A stretch of 64,000 nucleotides of DNA, taken from positions 24,575,172 to 24,639,171 of the forward strand of contig JAGTTD010000008.1 of the NCBI GenBank assembly GCA_018398585.1. Reading direction: 5' to 3'. Below are positions 32,046 through 42,856 of the stretch, piece by piece. This stretch comes from Simmondsia chinensis. Its lineage: Eukaryota > Streptophyta > Magnoliopsida > Caryophyllales > Simmondsiaceae. Position numbers and translations under genes: made by a program. Every line of letters begins with the position of its first letter. Position 1 is the stretch's first letter. The notes beneath the pieces are model-generated. The model was not told where the DNA came from and did not search any database. It saw only the letters and a program-made list of their open reading frames with translations.

Positions 32046-32563
32046 AATACCCATGCATGTTTGGTGGCATAGTTCAAAGCATGCTACTAATACTCATTAA
32101 TGTTCTAAGCGTGCTTCCAAAGCATTGCAATATACTTGTAAATTAATGATATTGCATGTTGTGTTTCCTTTAAATTCTCAATGATAAAAATGAGAAATTT
32201 TTTTATTATGAGACCAAGAAATTTTTTTAATTTTAACACAACATCATATTATGTTAAAAATTATGCACATTTTTCACTTAACATTGATCAATGTATTTAT
32301 ATAATATATAATTCATATGAACTATTTTATTCTTCATTATAGAAATTGCTAAGTCTGTATTTTAAAATTTTGGCATAATCTTGTTATCGAGAAAAAATAA
32401 TTCAAGATGGGTGAGTTTAAGTTAAACAAGCTTGAGCTCGAACTCGAGCCTAAATTTTTCAGGCTCGGCGAGCTTCGAGCCAAGCTAAATGTTAACAAGC
32501 CGAGCCTCGAGCCTAACAACTCGAACTCGGCTCGACTCATTTACACCCCTACTTACATTCAAT

Positions 32564-33371
32564 GGAGTAAATGAGCTGAGCCCTCACGAGCCTGCTCAGC
32601 ATAAAGCTCGTATAGCTTGGCTCGTCACGAGCTTGAGTTGAGCTGAGCCGGTTCATCAAGGCAAACAAGCCGAGCCCCAACCTAGTAAAATTCGAGCTCG
32701 TAAGCTCGCGAGCCTAAACGAGCCTCATTAAAATTTGTATTCATTTAATCAATTTAATTTTAAACATGCATATTTTTAAATTCAAGCCTCCAAATTAATA
32801 GTATTACACATATTTCTATTCATATTATTAATACCGATGCACGTTTGGTGACATAGTTTCAAAGCATGCTACTAATACTCATTAATGTTCTAGGCATGCT
32901 TCCAAAGCATTGCAATATACTTGTAAATTAATGATATTGCATGTTGTGTTTCCTTTAAATTCTCAACGATAAAAACGAGATTTTTTTTTTATTCTAAGGT
33001 GAAGAAATTTTTTTTTAATTTTAGCACATCATATTATGTTGAAAATTATACATATTTCTCACTTATGATCGATGCATTTATATAATATATAATTGATATG
33101 AATTATTTTATATTCTTCGTTATAAAAATTGTAAGTCTATATTTTAAAATTCGGGCCTAATCATGTTATCAAGAAATAATGACTGAAGATGGGTGAGTTT
33201 AAATTAGACGAGCTTGAGCTTGAGCTAGTGACGAACCAAGCTCAAGCCTGGGACGAGCTGAGCTCGATTCTAAATTTTATAGGCTCGACAAGCTTCGAGC
33301 CGAGCTAAATGTTAACGAGCCGAGCCTCGAGCCTAACAAGCACCGACTCGGCTCCGCTCATTTACACCCCT
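32564..33371. mobile_element. hAT-like non-autonomous element, copy 2, in tandem
   Basis: Starts GGAGTAAATGAGCTGAG and ends CTCATTTACACCCCTT, with CTTACATT on each side (32552-32559 and 33373-33380). It is collinear with copy 1 but lacks both retro-insertions: about 32813-32850 is an intact empty site for them. Confidence 0.75.
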
Positions 33372-33380
33372 TCTTACATT

Positions 33381-33688
33381 GTGGCTAAATTATTTTAATA
33401 TAAAATGAGGGATTGTTAAGATTCGAACTCATGTCCTCTTTATCAACAAAGCTTTATATTATGTCAATAAATCAACTATTCCAAAATTCACATCAAGGAA
33501 CCAATTCTCCAAAAAAATTTAAGTTGATGAGTAAAAGTTTATGATTGATTTTATAATCAGAAAAAAGTTTATATGCTTTTAGTAAATTAAAAGGAATTAA
33601 TTATATAAATTTTCATATTAATTTATGTAATGTTTGATTAAGTTTAGATTGAAATGACACAAATAATAGCAAAATATTTTCTGCTCAA
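33381..33688. other. AT-rich spacer
   Basis: No gene or repeat end recognised between the tandem hAT-like copies and the copia element. Confidence 0.4.
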
Positions 33689-33693
33689 GGAAA

Positions 33694-34420
33694 TGTTAGT
33701 GCAAATCTGAAAAATACTTGCAAAATCCTTGCAAACGGGTAATCAAAAGATCTCAAGTGTTGAGGCTATGTAATCACTTTTCTTAAGGTTTATTTTGGTA
33801 TATGAAATATCGTCATGGATACAACAACAACCAAATATGAAGTGAAAATGTGTAAATAGAGAGATTCATAGAGATGTAGAGAGATTAAAGTTTTGTGACT
33901 CAAGAACACAACACAACAACACAAGAACACTTGAACCCAAAGTTCTTTTTTAATCTCTTTTCTTCTCTCGTGTTTTCAATCAATTTAATTCATCTAAATA
34001 ACAAGTAAGAAATCTGGGGCATTTATATGTATACCATGAAGAGAGACGTCCCTAAAAAACCAAGCAAAAAGCCACGACGAATCGGGAAAAAACCGCGCAA
34101 AAAACCTCCAAAACAGACCTGTGTGTCAAAGCTGTATGTCGACACACAGCATACTGTAAGATTATATGTCGACACACAGGGACTTCATGCGCTTCTGTAA
34201 AGGGCTGTGTGTCAACACATGGGCCATGCGTGTCAACACACAGCTATTCCCCTGTGGTTCAGTTGGTTTATGTGTCAACACACATGGCCCATGTGTTGAC
34301 ACACATCCCTAACAAATTTTAAACACTTAAACAACTATCGGGACAGTCTCAAACTCATCTTACACATATTAAACAACATTTTACATATTATTCAACACAC
34401 ATTTTGAAAATGCATTAACA
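33694..34420 (-). repeat. 3' LTR of the copia element
   Basis: In plus-strand reading TGTTAGTGCAAATCTG to AATGCATTAACA. It contains a cluster of TGTGTCGACACA-like palindromes (34125-34310). Most CG steps in them have become CA or TG, whereas the other LTR keeps more of them. Confidence 0.92.
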
Positions 34421-34435
34421 TTCCCCCACCATTTT
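34421..34435 (-). promoter_or_regulatory. Polypurine tract of the copia element
   Basis: On the minus strand AAAATGGTGGGGGAA directly precedes the 3' LTR. Confidence 0.8.
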
Positions 34436-34987
34436 CAAAATACAATCATCTCAAAATTAACATCTCGGTTGAAGGAGGCCTTATTGTGCATCAATGACAG
34501 TGTCTCACGATTGGACCCCCAGTTAGTGAAAAGACCATATAGTTAATCGGATTGAAAATGATAGACCAAGCTTTGAACCATACAACTCATTTAACTAACC
34601 GACTATCTAATCAAGCACAAGGCGTACTCCTCATACACAACGTACAACTCCCAGATCGACACATTTATGGCCTTGTGTCATGTACCTTTCGTGAGTATTT
34701 CAGGGCCAAACCTTTAGTTAAAAATCACCCCCTTTGAAGCGGTCAAACTTTAACACACACTAAGGCGGATCTCATTGATCATGTCCCTGCGACGTGACAT
34801 TCAATAAGTTCTAAAACCAAGTCCATTAAGAGCTTTTGCTCATCCTCTTAGAATCTGACGCGGGTATCAACCACTTCACACTCGGGATAGAAAAATTCTC
34901 ATTTAGTGCTTGTAGTCACATAGATGACAAGTCTCTCTCATTGAACCTGAGACCTAGCGTCATACTCGGCGTCGAGTTGAGGGCCTA

Positions 34988-36406
34988 TCATGAGCGACTA
35001 ATAATGATAGGTTTCAACCCTATCCCTTCACTTGTTTTCAAAACCAAGTCTCTAGCCAGGCCTTTTGTAAACGGATCCGCTAGATTCTGACTGGTTCTCA
35101 CGAAGTCCATAGTGATAATACCTTCTCGAATAAGGTGTCTCACTATATAATGCCTTACACCAATGTATTTAGACTCCCCGTTATACACATCACTGTATGC
35201 TCTAGAAAGCATAGCTTGACTCTCACAGTAGATAGATATCGTTGATGTTGGCTTAGGCCACAAAGGTATCTCATACAAGAGATCCTTTAACCACTCGGCC
35301 TCTTTAGCCGCAGACACGAGAGCTATAAACTCCGCCGCCATTGTTGAATCAAATATGCAATTCTGTTTCTTAGAACGCCAAGAAACTGCACCCCCACCAG
35401 TTAGGAATACCCATCCAATCGTGGCTGCATGATCCTCCATAATGGAGATCTAACTTGCATCAGAGTACCCCTCCAAAGTAGGAGGATGAACTACATAAGA
35501 AAGATCATAGTTCATAGTCTTCTTATGGTACTTCAGTACCCAATGCACTACATCCCAGTGCATCTTACTCAGATTGCTGGTATATCTACTCAGCTTTCCA
35601 ACAGCAAAGGTGATATCAGGCCTTATGCTCGTCATGGCTTACCTGAGACAGCCAATGGCTTGTGCATACTCCAGTGTGACACTGGAGCTCCATCATTCGA
35701 TATTAGTTTCGCACTAGGATCCATTGGAATGGATATTGGTGCACAATCAAAGAAATGGAACTTTTTCAACACATTTTTAACACAGCGAGACTGCGTCAAG
35801 GAAATGGTATCACCATTCCTTACAATCCTTATGCCGAGGATTACCTCTGCCTCACCCATGTCTTTCATAGCAAAGTTTTTCAGGAGAAACGTTTAGTTCT
35901 CTCTACTTATTCCATATCAATACCGAATATCAGCATATCGTTGACATACAAACATATAATGACCCCTCTGCCATATCAAACTTGCTATAGACACATTTAT
36001 TTGATTAGCTTATAACGAATTCGTTGTTTAGAACAACCTGATCAAACTTCTGGTGCCACTGCTTCGAGGCTTGCTTTAGCCCATACAGAGATCGTATGAG
36101 TTTACATACTTTTCTCGCTTGGCTAGGAACAATAAAACTTTCTGGTTGTTCCATGTACACTTCCTTTTCTAGCTCACCATTCAGGAATGCCGTTTTGACA
36201 TCCATTTGGTGTAGCGCTAGTTTATAAATTTAGGCAAGGGCTATCAAAACCCTTATCGTCGATATTCTTTCCACGGGGGCATACGTGTCAAAGTAGTCCA
36301 ACCCATGTTTTTGGGTAAACCCTTTAGCCACCAATTGGGCCTTAAACTTATCTATTGTTCCATCGACTTTCATTTTTTTTTTTGAAAATCCATTTACATC
36401 CAATAG
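34988..36406 (-). pseudogene. Copia reverse transcriptase and RNase H
   Basis: Minus strand. RT begins at the interruption with PIGCKW-type residues and continues LVAKGFTQKHG, ALHQMDVKTAFLNGELEKEV, YMEQPE and SLYGLKQASKQWHQKFD. Near 35930-35960 the catalytic motif reads YVNDMLIFG instead of YVDD, losing the first aspartate. MKDMGEAEVILGIRI follows. RNase H at 35440-34988 has MAAEFIALVSAAKEAEWLKD, YCESQAM, HYIVRHLIREG and ADPFTKGL. Several stops and frame shifts break the frame. This domain copies the RNA genome into DNA. Confidence 0.92.
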
Positions 36407-36411
36407 GCTTA

Positions 36412-36445
36412 TGTTATGAATCTAGATTGATCTAGGTTCATAACA
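36412..36445 (+). repeat. Internally deleted 5' LTR
   Basis: Starts TGTTATG like the 3' LTR, then jumps to the terminal sequence TTGATCTAGGTTCATAACA. About 375 bp of U3, R and most of U5 are missing, including any promoter, while both outer ends and the target duplication survive. Confidence 0.9.
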
Positions 36446-36447
36446 AT

Positions 36448-36460
36448 TGGTATCAAAGCC
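36448..36460 (+). promoter_or_regulatory. Primer binding site
   Basis: TGGTATCAAAGCC, one change from the initiator-Met-tRNA site, two bases after the LTR. Confidence 0.85.
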
Positions 36461-37195
36461 TTGATTTGCTCCCAAATCAAGCTCTTAATCAAGAAAATTC
36501 AAAATCAGAGTGTTGTTGTTGCACAAGCACTTTAGATGCTTTGCATTTGATTTAATTGAATCTACTTGAACTAGATTGAGTTTGTATTATGTCAAGCTTT
36601 GGAGCTGGTTGCAAACAATCAACAAAAATAGGTTTTAGTACTGAATTTAGCTCAATTTTAACCGATCAAAGCTCAATTGTTGCTACCGGATCAACTTGAT
36701 CAAGTTCAATTCAGAATTGTGTAGATCAGGTACTGTTTGATTGCTTTACTGCTGAATTAGCAAGAATATGAGGCGATTTTGGCAATTGTTGTGGCAGAGT
36801 GATTAAATTGGATCAAGAAACAAATTCGAATTTAGTTAAGATTAAGTGAATTGAAGCTGAACCTTAGAGGTGCTCGATTAATTGTTGAAGAATGCTTAAG
36901 TTTATCACAATTTAAGCTTTGAGTTCTGATTGAGCTGAGCAAAATTAGCTCGTATTACGTGTGATACTTTTAGTGAGTTGTGGTAGTTATAAGTGAAGAA
37001 TTCAGGATTCAGTGTTCAAGATTGTGCTCCACATAAAGATCGTGTTGCGACTATTAGACAAGCTGCATTAGAATTGATTTAGTGATTAAGCATTGAGTTG
37101 TTGAGTAGAACTTGATTCTAGCTGCGGTTTTTAGAGTGAGTGAACTGAATTGTGGATCACTTCTACACAATTGATACATATTCAAAAGAAGTAGA

Positions 37196-37645
37196 ATGGA
37201 TGGTGAAGCAATTCCAACATTCCATGACATTTTTAAGGACTTCAGGTCACAAATCTCTCAGCTATATCAAGAGATGCAGCAGCAAATACTTCATACATCT
37301 AATCAAAATTTTGTTGCAATGCACTCATATATAGCAAGGAATGTTGAAGTACATCAACATGAGCAAGTGCTTGATGTTGTTTTAAAGGCTAAAGCAGCAG
37401 ATTTAGAAGAACAAAACTCCACATCTCTTCAACTCAGTGAGAATTGTCAAGATTATGAACAAGTTACAGCTGATACATTGAAGGTTACAACACCTAAATT
37501 TGAAGAACATGACATTCAGGTCCCTCACTACAGTGAACACTATCAGTTAGGGAGTTTAAAGGTTCATGAACAAGGCAAAGAACTACCAAAAATTGCAGCA
37601 AGTATAGGCTTCAAGGTGACATTATACATGGGAAGGGACATGTAA
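37196..37645 (+). CDS. Private open frame of the non-autonomous LTR element
   Basis: 149 codons starting MDGEAIPTFHDIFKDFRSQI. The N-terminal 60 residues look helical and coiled-coil-prone (LYQEMQQQILHTSNQ). The rest is acidic and hydrophilic (DLEEQNSTSLQLSENC) and ends SIGFKVTLYMGRDM. There is no zinc knuckle, protease or RT motif. It sits about 730 bp after the primer site, where gag starts in related elements, so it may be a diverged gag-like protein or an unrelated passenger. The region has stop codons in other frames and this one is open throughout, which is notable in such decayed surroundings, but expression is unproven. I do not recognise a family. Confidence 0.4.
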   Translation: MDGEAIPTFHDIFKDFRSQISQLYQEMQQQILHTSNQNFVAMHSYIARNVEVHQHEQVLDVVLKAKAADLEEQNSTSLQLSENCQDYEQVTADTLKVTTPKFEEHDIQVPHYSEHYQLGSLKVHEQGKELPKIAASIGFKVTLYMGRDM

Positions 37646-37946
37646 GTTGTTTCTCGTAGCTGTAACCAAGTTTTCAAACCTGCATAGCCACAATCTCTCT
37701 AGCCATTACATTCCTCAACTTCTTAAATGAGAGGACATATGCAAAATCTGAAGGTTGGTGCTACTACAATGCTGAAAAGTTGAGCTGAGCAAGTGTTGTT
37801 CTATTAAGAAGTTGCTGCTTGGAATTGGAATTCGCTGATGCAGTGCAAGAATAATGAGTTGAAGTTATGATTATAGTCAATAAGGTCATAAAGCTATACT
37901 TTTCTCTTAGATTCTTGAGGACAAGAATCTTTATAGGGGGAAGTAT

Positions 37947-38356
37947 TGTTATGATTGTTGATATTATATAAGTCTTGAGTATGTCAGGTAAAAAGAGATG
38001 TTTAGCTATTAGATGCTATAAGGTGTTGTTAGGATGATGTTTAGTAGCTTAGGTGTTGCCTTGGTCTAGCTTAAGTTAATATTGTTAGAAGTTTGGTCAA
38101 GAGTGGCGGCTGCAATGTATAAGTCAGTTAAGAGTAAGGTCTTAGTGCAATGTATTAGCTAGTAATATAAGTAGTAGTTCATGTTTGGTAATCTTCATAA
38201 GATGAATGATAATGAAAATCTATTCTTCCTCTTTGATCTAGATTCTCTCTAGATATTCTTGTACTTCTCATCTTTTTCACTTCTCTTCTCATCTTAACTC
38301 TCTTTTATCCAATCTATCCCTAGCTTATGAAACTAGTTTGATCTAGATTCATAACA
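37947..38356 (+). repeat. 3' LTR of the non-autonomous element
   Basis: TGTTATGATTG to GATTCATAACA, 410 bp, preceded by a GGGGGAAG tract and by TTCTTGAGGACAAGAATC. A similar LTR lies reversed at about 63040-63388. Confidence 0.92.
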
Positions 38357-38361
38357 GCTTA

Positions 38362-40050
38362 CTACCTCGTGGAAGATCCACCAATATCTAGGTACTATTC
38401 CCAATGATTGAATTCATCTCATCATTCATAGCCTCTTGCCAAAAGGAGGCGTCATGAGACCTCATCACCTCATTAAACGTCATGGGATCAACTTCCATGA
38501 CACAACAATATGGAGCCACTTGGTCCACATCATTCCTCAAACCTTCTACCAAAAACATATAAAAGTTCGAACCAAAAGATTTTTCTTTCTTGCTCTCTTA
38601 CTCCTTCGAAGTTCTAGAGCAATTTCAGGGACATCTTCCCTCTTATGGCGAACATCGTCATATAACACTTGAGTGTCACTTTCAATCGGTACATAATCCC
38701 TCGGTCTAGGGATAGAGGCAAACTGATTCTCATCAAACATGGCGTCTCTCGATTCTATTATTGTATTCATATTGATTTAATCATTAGATTCAATTACATA
38801 GAACCGATGCCTTGCTATGAGATGCATATCCAACAAAGATGCAACCAATGCCTGTTTCACCTAACTTCTTACGTTTAGGTTTAGGGACTTTAACTACTAT
38901 CCTACACCCCCACACTTCTAGATAAGTCAAATTAGGGGCTTATTTGTTCCACAATTCATACAGGGTTATTTTATTTCTCTTATTTGGAACTCTATTCAGT
39001 ATATAACAGGCCGTTAACATTATCTCACCCCAAAATCCATTGCTGAGACCGGAATAGGATAACATTGAGTTAACCATTTCAGTTAGAGTCCGGTTTTTCC
39101 TCTCAGCCACGCCATTCTATTGTAGCGTATGCGGAGTAGTTATCTCATGTATAATTTTGGTGGTTTCAAAATACATGGGATCATAGTATTCCCCACCACG
39201 GTCCGATCTAAGGCACTTAAGGAAGGTCTCACTGTGTAATTCAGTTTCTGCTTTATATACTTTAAATCTATCAAGCAAGTCATCTTTGTGATTTATGAGA
39301 TATACATAACAAAATCTCGAACAATCACTATAAATGTTATAAACTATCTCTTTCCACCTAAACTCGGTGTATTCTTGAAATCACATAAGTCGCTATGTAC
39401 CAGGTCTAGTAGATTAGTCTCTCTTTACATCGATGGAAATGGCAATCTCGTTATTTTTGTAACATGCACGTTTTACGCTTATCATCAACCTTATCTATTT
39501 GAGGTATCAACGAAGAATTAACCATTTCATACAATCTACGAAAATTCACATGACCTAATCTTTGATGCCACAAATATGACGAGTCAAGCATATAAACAAA
39601 ATTATCGATTTTATTATCAACCTTCATTTTGAACATGCCATTACATAAGTACCCTTTGCCAACAAAGACCCCTCCCTTTGACAATACAAACTTGTCGACC
39701 TTGAAGACCAACTTGAACCCAAACTGATTTAACAGGCCACCGGACACAAGATTCTTCTTCACATTTGGAGCATAACATACATCAATTAAAGTAGGGTTTT
39801 TCCAGAGATAAAAAGCAAATCAACTTTTTTCCTTCCCTTTAATTGGTATAGTCGCCCCATTCCCCATGAACAACACAGCTCCGTTGTCCATGGGATTAAA
39901 AGTCGTGAAGAACCCCTTGTCCTTACACACATGTCTCGTGGCCCCCGAGTCAACCCACCAAGAGTTATCACTCTCGTTGGCCTTAAAAATAAGAAAGGCA
40001 AGGGGCTTGACACTTCCAAGAGTTATCGTTCGAATTTTTGGTGCGAAGAT
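38362..40050 (-). pseudogene. Copia protease, gag-pre-integrase and integrase
   Basis: Minus strand. The protease active site reads WWVDSGATRHVCKDKGFF near 39965-39915 (DSG intact). The gag-pre-integrase zinc domain at 39762-39451 includes YLWHQRLGHVNFRRLYEMV. The integrase core between about 39450 and 38870 is badly shifted but shows the expected order. 38770-38546 is the post-integrase linker (SKRARKKN). The last residues before the insertion are the RT lead-in (AMNDEMNSI). Stops are frequent. Confidence 0.85.
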
Positions 40051-40081
40051 CAAGCCCCTTGCCTTTCTTATTTTTAAGGCC
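39979..40081. repeat. Perfect 32-bp inverted repeat inside the copia gag-protease linker
   Basis: The arm at 39979-40010 (starts GGCCTTAAAAATAAGAAAGG) and the arm at 40050-40081 (ends TTCTTATTTTTAAGGCC) are exact reverse complements separated by 39 bp. A short direct repeat CCAAGAGTTATC lies at 39958-39969 and 40016-40027. On the minus strand one arm encodes the normal LKNKKGKGL residues after the zinc knuckle; the other is an inverted extra copy. Confidence 0.95.
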
Positions 40082-40865
40082 ATAACAGTCCCTACGTAGG
40101 TGACTGGGCTTCTGACACTCCCAACAGACCATCTTTGGCCTCTTGTCATTTTTTTTCTTTTGGAAGTGTCAGGTTCTCTTGGTTCCTTTACTCGACTGAT
40201 CTTCTTCTGTGACATTGATTTTACCAATGTCACCAAGGCAGTTTTTGTTATAATCCTGTACCCTGTAGCCTTCCTCAACACGCAAGTGGTTAGCCAACTC
40301 CTCAATTGACATCTCTTCCTTCTTATGTTTGAGACTTTTCTTAACATCTCTCCATGAAGGCGGAAGTTTGTCAATTAAGGAAGAAACAATTATGGTATCA
40401 TCCATGTTCATTTTATGTGGTCAGAAATTATTCAAAATTCATCCAATTTTATGGAATTGCTCCATGATAGGACAATCATCTACCATTTTACAATTATTAA
40501 ATTGACTAACCAGGAATTTTTTTGATTGTTACATCCTGGGCCATATAGCGTGCCTCAAGTGCATCCCATAATTCCTTTGCGGTCGACACGTTCGAGTAGA
40601 TGTCAAATAGGGCGTCAGTCATACCATTGAGCATATGCCCTTTGCAGATGTAGTCATCATTCTCCCATTTCAGTCTGGCCTTCTGCTCGGCCAAAGTCGC
40701 CTTTTCCTCAGAAGTGGGGGATGGAAATGGTGTATTCAACACATACACCACATTCAACGTAGTTATGAGGAAGTGCATCTTTCTTTTCTATCGACGGAAA
40801 TTATTGCCATCAAACCTATCTAACTTCACAGAGTTGGCTGTCATTTCCCTCCGTGATGAAGCCAT
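40082..40865 (-). pseudogene. Copia Gag
   Basis: Minus strand from the ATG at 40865 (MASSRREMTANSVKLDRFDG). The gag core follows: LKWENDDYICKGHMLNGMTD, AKELWDALEARY, then IVSSLIDKLPPSWRDVKKSL and MSIEELANHLRVEE, and the CCHC zinc knuckle CWECQKPSHLRRDC at about 40135-40094. Frameshifts occur near 40800, 40510 and 40170. Gag forms the particle and packages RNA through the knuckle. Confidence 0.88.
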
Positions 40866-40894
40866 ATCCCAAACCAAAAGATAAACCCTAAGAT

Positions 40895-41629
40895 TGCTAG
40901 TGCAAATCTGAAAAATACTTGCAAAATCCTTGCAAATGGGTAACTGAAAGATCTCAGGTGTTGAGGCTGTGTAATCACTTTCCTTAAGGTTTATTTCGGT
41001 ATATGAAATATCCTCATGGATATAACAACAACTAAATATGAAGTGAAGATGTGTAAAGGGAGAGATTGATAGAGATGTAGAGATATTGAAGTTTTGTTAC
41101 TCAAGAACACAACACAACAACACAAGAACACTTGAACCCAAAGTTCTTTTTTAATCTATTTTCTTCTCTTGTGTTTTTAATCAATTAAATTCATCCAAGT
41201 AACAAGTAAGAAATCTAGGGTATTTAAATGTATACCATGAAGAGAGACATCCCTAAAAAACCAAGCAAAAAGCCGCAACGAACTGGGAAAAAAACTGCGG
41301 AAAAAACCTCCAAAACAGACCTATGTGTCGACACACACATCAACACACAGGATACCGTAAGATTGTGTGTCGACACACACATAACTTTTCTCCGTGCACT
41401 TATGTAAAGGGCTGTGTGTCGACATACGGGCCATGTGTGTCGACACACAGCTATTCCCTTGTGGTTCTGTTGGTTTGTGTATCGACACAAATGGCCCATG
41501 TGTCGACGCACAACCCTAACAAACTTTAAACATTAAAACAAATATCGAGACAATCTCAAACTCATCTTATACAAATATTAAACAACATTTTGCATATTAT
41601 TCAACACACGTTTTGAAAATACATCAACA
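40895..41629 (-). repeat. 5' LTR of the copia element
   Basis: In plus-strand reading TGCTAGTGCAAATCTG to AATACATCAACA. The palindrome cluster TGTGTCGACACA is at 41325-41512. I do not see a standard primer site next to it at 40880-40894. Confidence 0.92.
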
Positions 41630-41634
41630 GGAAG

Positions 41635-42856
41635 AGAAGTATCAATAGAAAAAAACATTGGTGTTAAAAAAAAAGAAAAAAAGAAGAAGAAGAAAACATT
41701 TTATATTTATAAATAGTTATTACTATGTGTGAGCTCAAGTAAAAACATAGTTTTCAAAAGTACAAGCATTATTAGATTAAAATATTAAATAACTATTTAT
41801 ATTAATTTTTGTTATTCAATAATTTAATAAAATGTTGTATTTAGATTTGACAGTATGAATGAAATGTAATGCGGTGAAAGGCACATGCTTTTTGAAGGGA
41901 TAATAAGGGGCCACCTGGCAAGCAATGGAGTAATGGATACACATGGACATGGTCACGTGCCTTAGAAATTGGTTATATATAGGAAAGGAAAATGATATTT
42001 GTTTTAAATTTTCGATGCCATTTTCCGATAAATAATTTTAAAATATAATTATAAAAAATAATTGTAAAATAATAATTTTAAAGATAATCTTGACATCAGC
42101 GACCAAAAAAAAAATGTGGAGGCCATCGTGGCATCCATCAAATTTCGTTGACGCCTCGTATAGACTGCATTATAAAAAAATCAAAACCAAACCGCTTTGC
42201 CGCAGCACTGTTTATGTTACTAAGAGCATCTTTTTCTCAAAAGTCATAGGTAATCCGCGTTCTTTTTTTTTTTTTTTTTTTTTTAAACATAGGTAAACCG
42301 CATTCTACAAACTACATTATTTAGTTATAAAATTAAACCCCGATTTGAAAAGGTGGTAAGCCATTCCCTTTTTTTGATAATTAGCGAAAAATTGCGATAT
42401 AAAACCGATGTCCCACAAAGGCGGAACCCGAGACCACACATAGGTAGGTAGAGATCAAGACAAAAATAGAACAAAAATAAAAAACATCAAGATCTATATG
42501 CAGCCATATCTCAAGATATAGATCAACATCTGCTACCTTAATAAGTGCAAACATATACCAAACAAAAAGCCACACTGAAAGACCTTATTGCCAAAGATGT
42601 CTATATAAAGATAACAATACTCCACCCCAATAACCAATCCTCCTAAGAAAACTTCTGATGTGGGAACACGCCAACTCAAACAACAACTTCTCCCACCAAC
42701 CCGAGATTAGTAGGCTATTAGAATGGGGCTTACATACGATTCCTCTTTTTTCTTTTGTAGGGGATTTCCATGTGTGCCTACTTTAATGGCACAGAACGTA
42801 TTAATCATGTCACTTTCTGGGCCGTTGTACCTTAAACCTAGTCTTTTGCCCATTTT
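41635..42856. other. Gene-less AT-rich stretch
   Basis: It holds A-rich and T-rich tracts (42253-42284). A GGTAAACCGCATTC motif at about 42292 recurs inverted near 43730. Otherwise nothing recognised, although its right part may be a continuation of the eroded coding stretch at 42857-43482. Confidence 0.35.

Larger units (their letters stand above)
31448..32550. mobile_element. hAT-like non-autonomous element, copy 1, carrying two retro-insertions
   Basis: Ends GGAGTGTAAATGAGCCAAG and, reversed, GGGGTGTAAATGAGTCGAG. TTACATT-type sequence lies on both sides (about 31439-31445 and 32553-32559), compatible with an 8-bp hAT duplication. Subterminal parts are full of GAGCTCG/CGAGCC motifs. The interior is AT-rich without a transposase. 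Removing the insertions at 31730-31961 and 31996-32045 leaves a unit of about 0.8 kb, collinear with copy 2. Confidence 0.75.
36412..38356 (+). mobile_element. Non-autonomous LTR element inserted in the copia pol
   Basis: Flanked by a perfect 5-bp duplication GCTTA (36407-36411 and 38357-38361). The 3' LTR is 410 bp. The 5' LTR is only 34 bp, 36412-36445: its first seven bases, then a deletion, then the last part of the LTR. Primer site at 36448, polypurine tract at about 37932-37943. The internal 1.5 kb lacks gag, protease and pol but has one open frame (37196-37645). Leader sequence 36450-36630 is collinear with 14255-14440, so it is a derivative of that family. Confidence 0.92.
33694..41629 (-). 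mobile_element. Ty1/copia retrotransposon, minus strand, with a nested LTR element
   Basis: LTRs at 33694-34420 and 40895-41629 flank gag, protease, integrase, RT and RNase H in copia order on the minus strand. The flanks GGAAA (33689-33693) and GGAAG (41630-41634) form a 5-bp duplication with one change. The element at 36412-38356 sits inside the RT entry region. Without it the copia is about 6.0 kb, normal for the superfamily. All coding parts contain stops. Confidence 0.92.

Noticed and set aside
41310..41520. CRISPR-like array of short regularly spaced palindromes
   Set aside because: The repeats are irregularly spaced, lie inside a copia LTR with a matching copy at the other LTR, and the DNA is plant nuclear.
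41224..41529. Cys/His-rich open frames resembling zinc-finger repeats (RHT, CVST motifs)
   Set aside because: They are translations of the TGTGTCGACACA palindromes in the copia LTR, on both strands.
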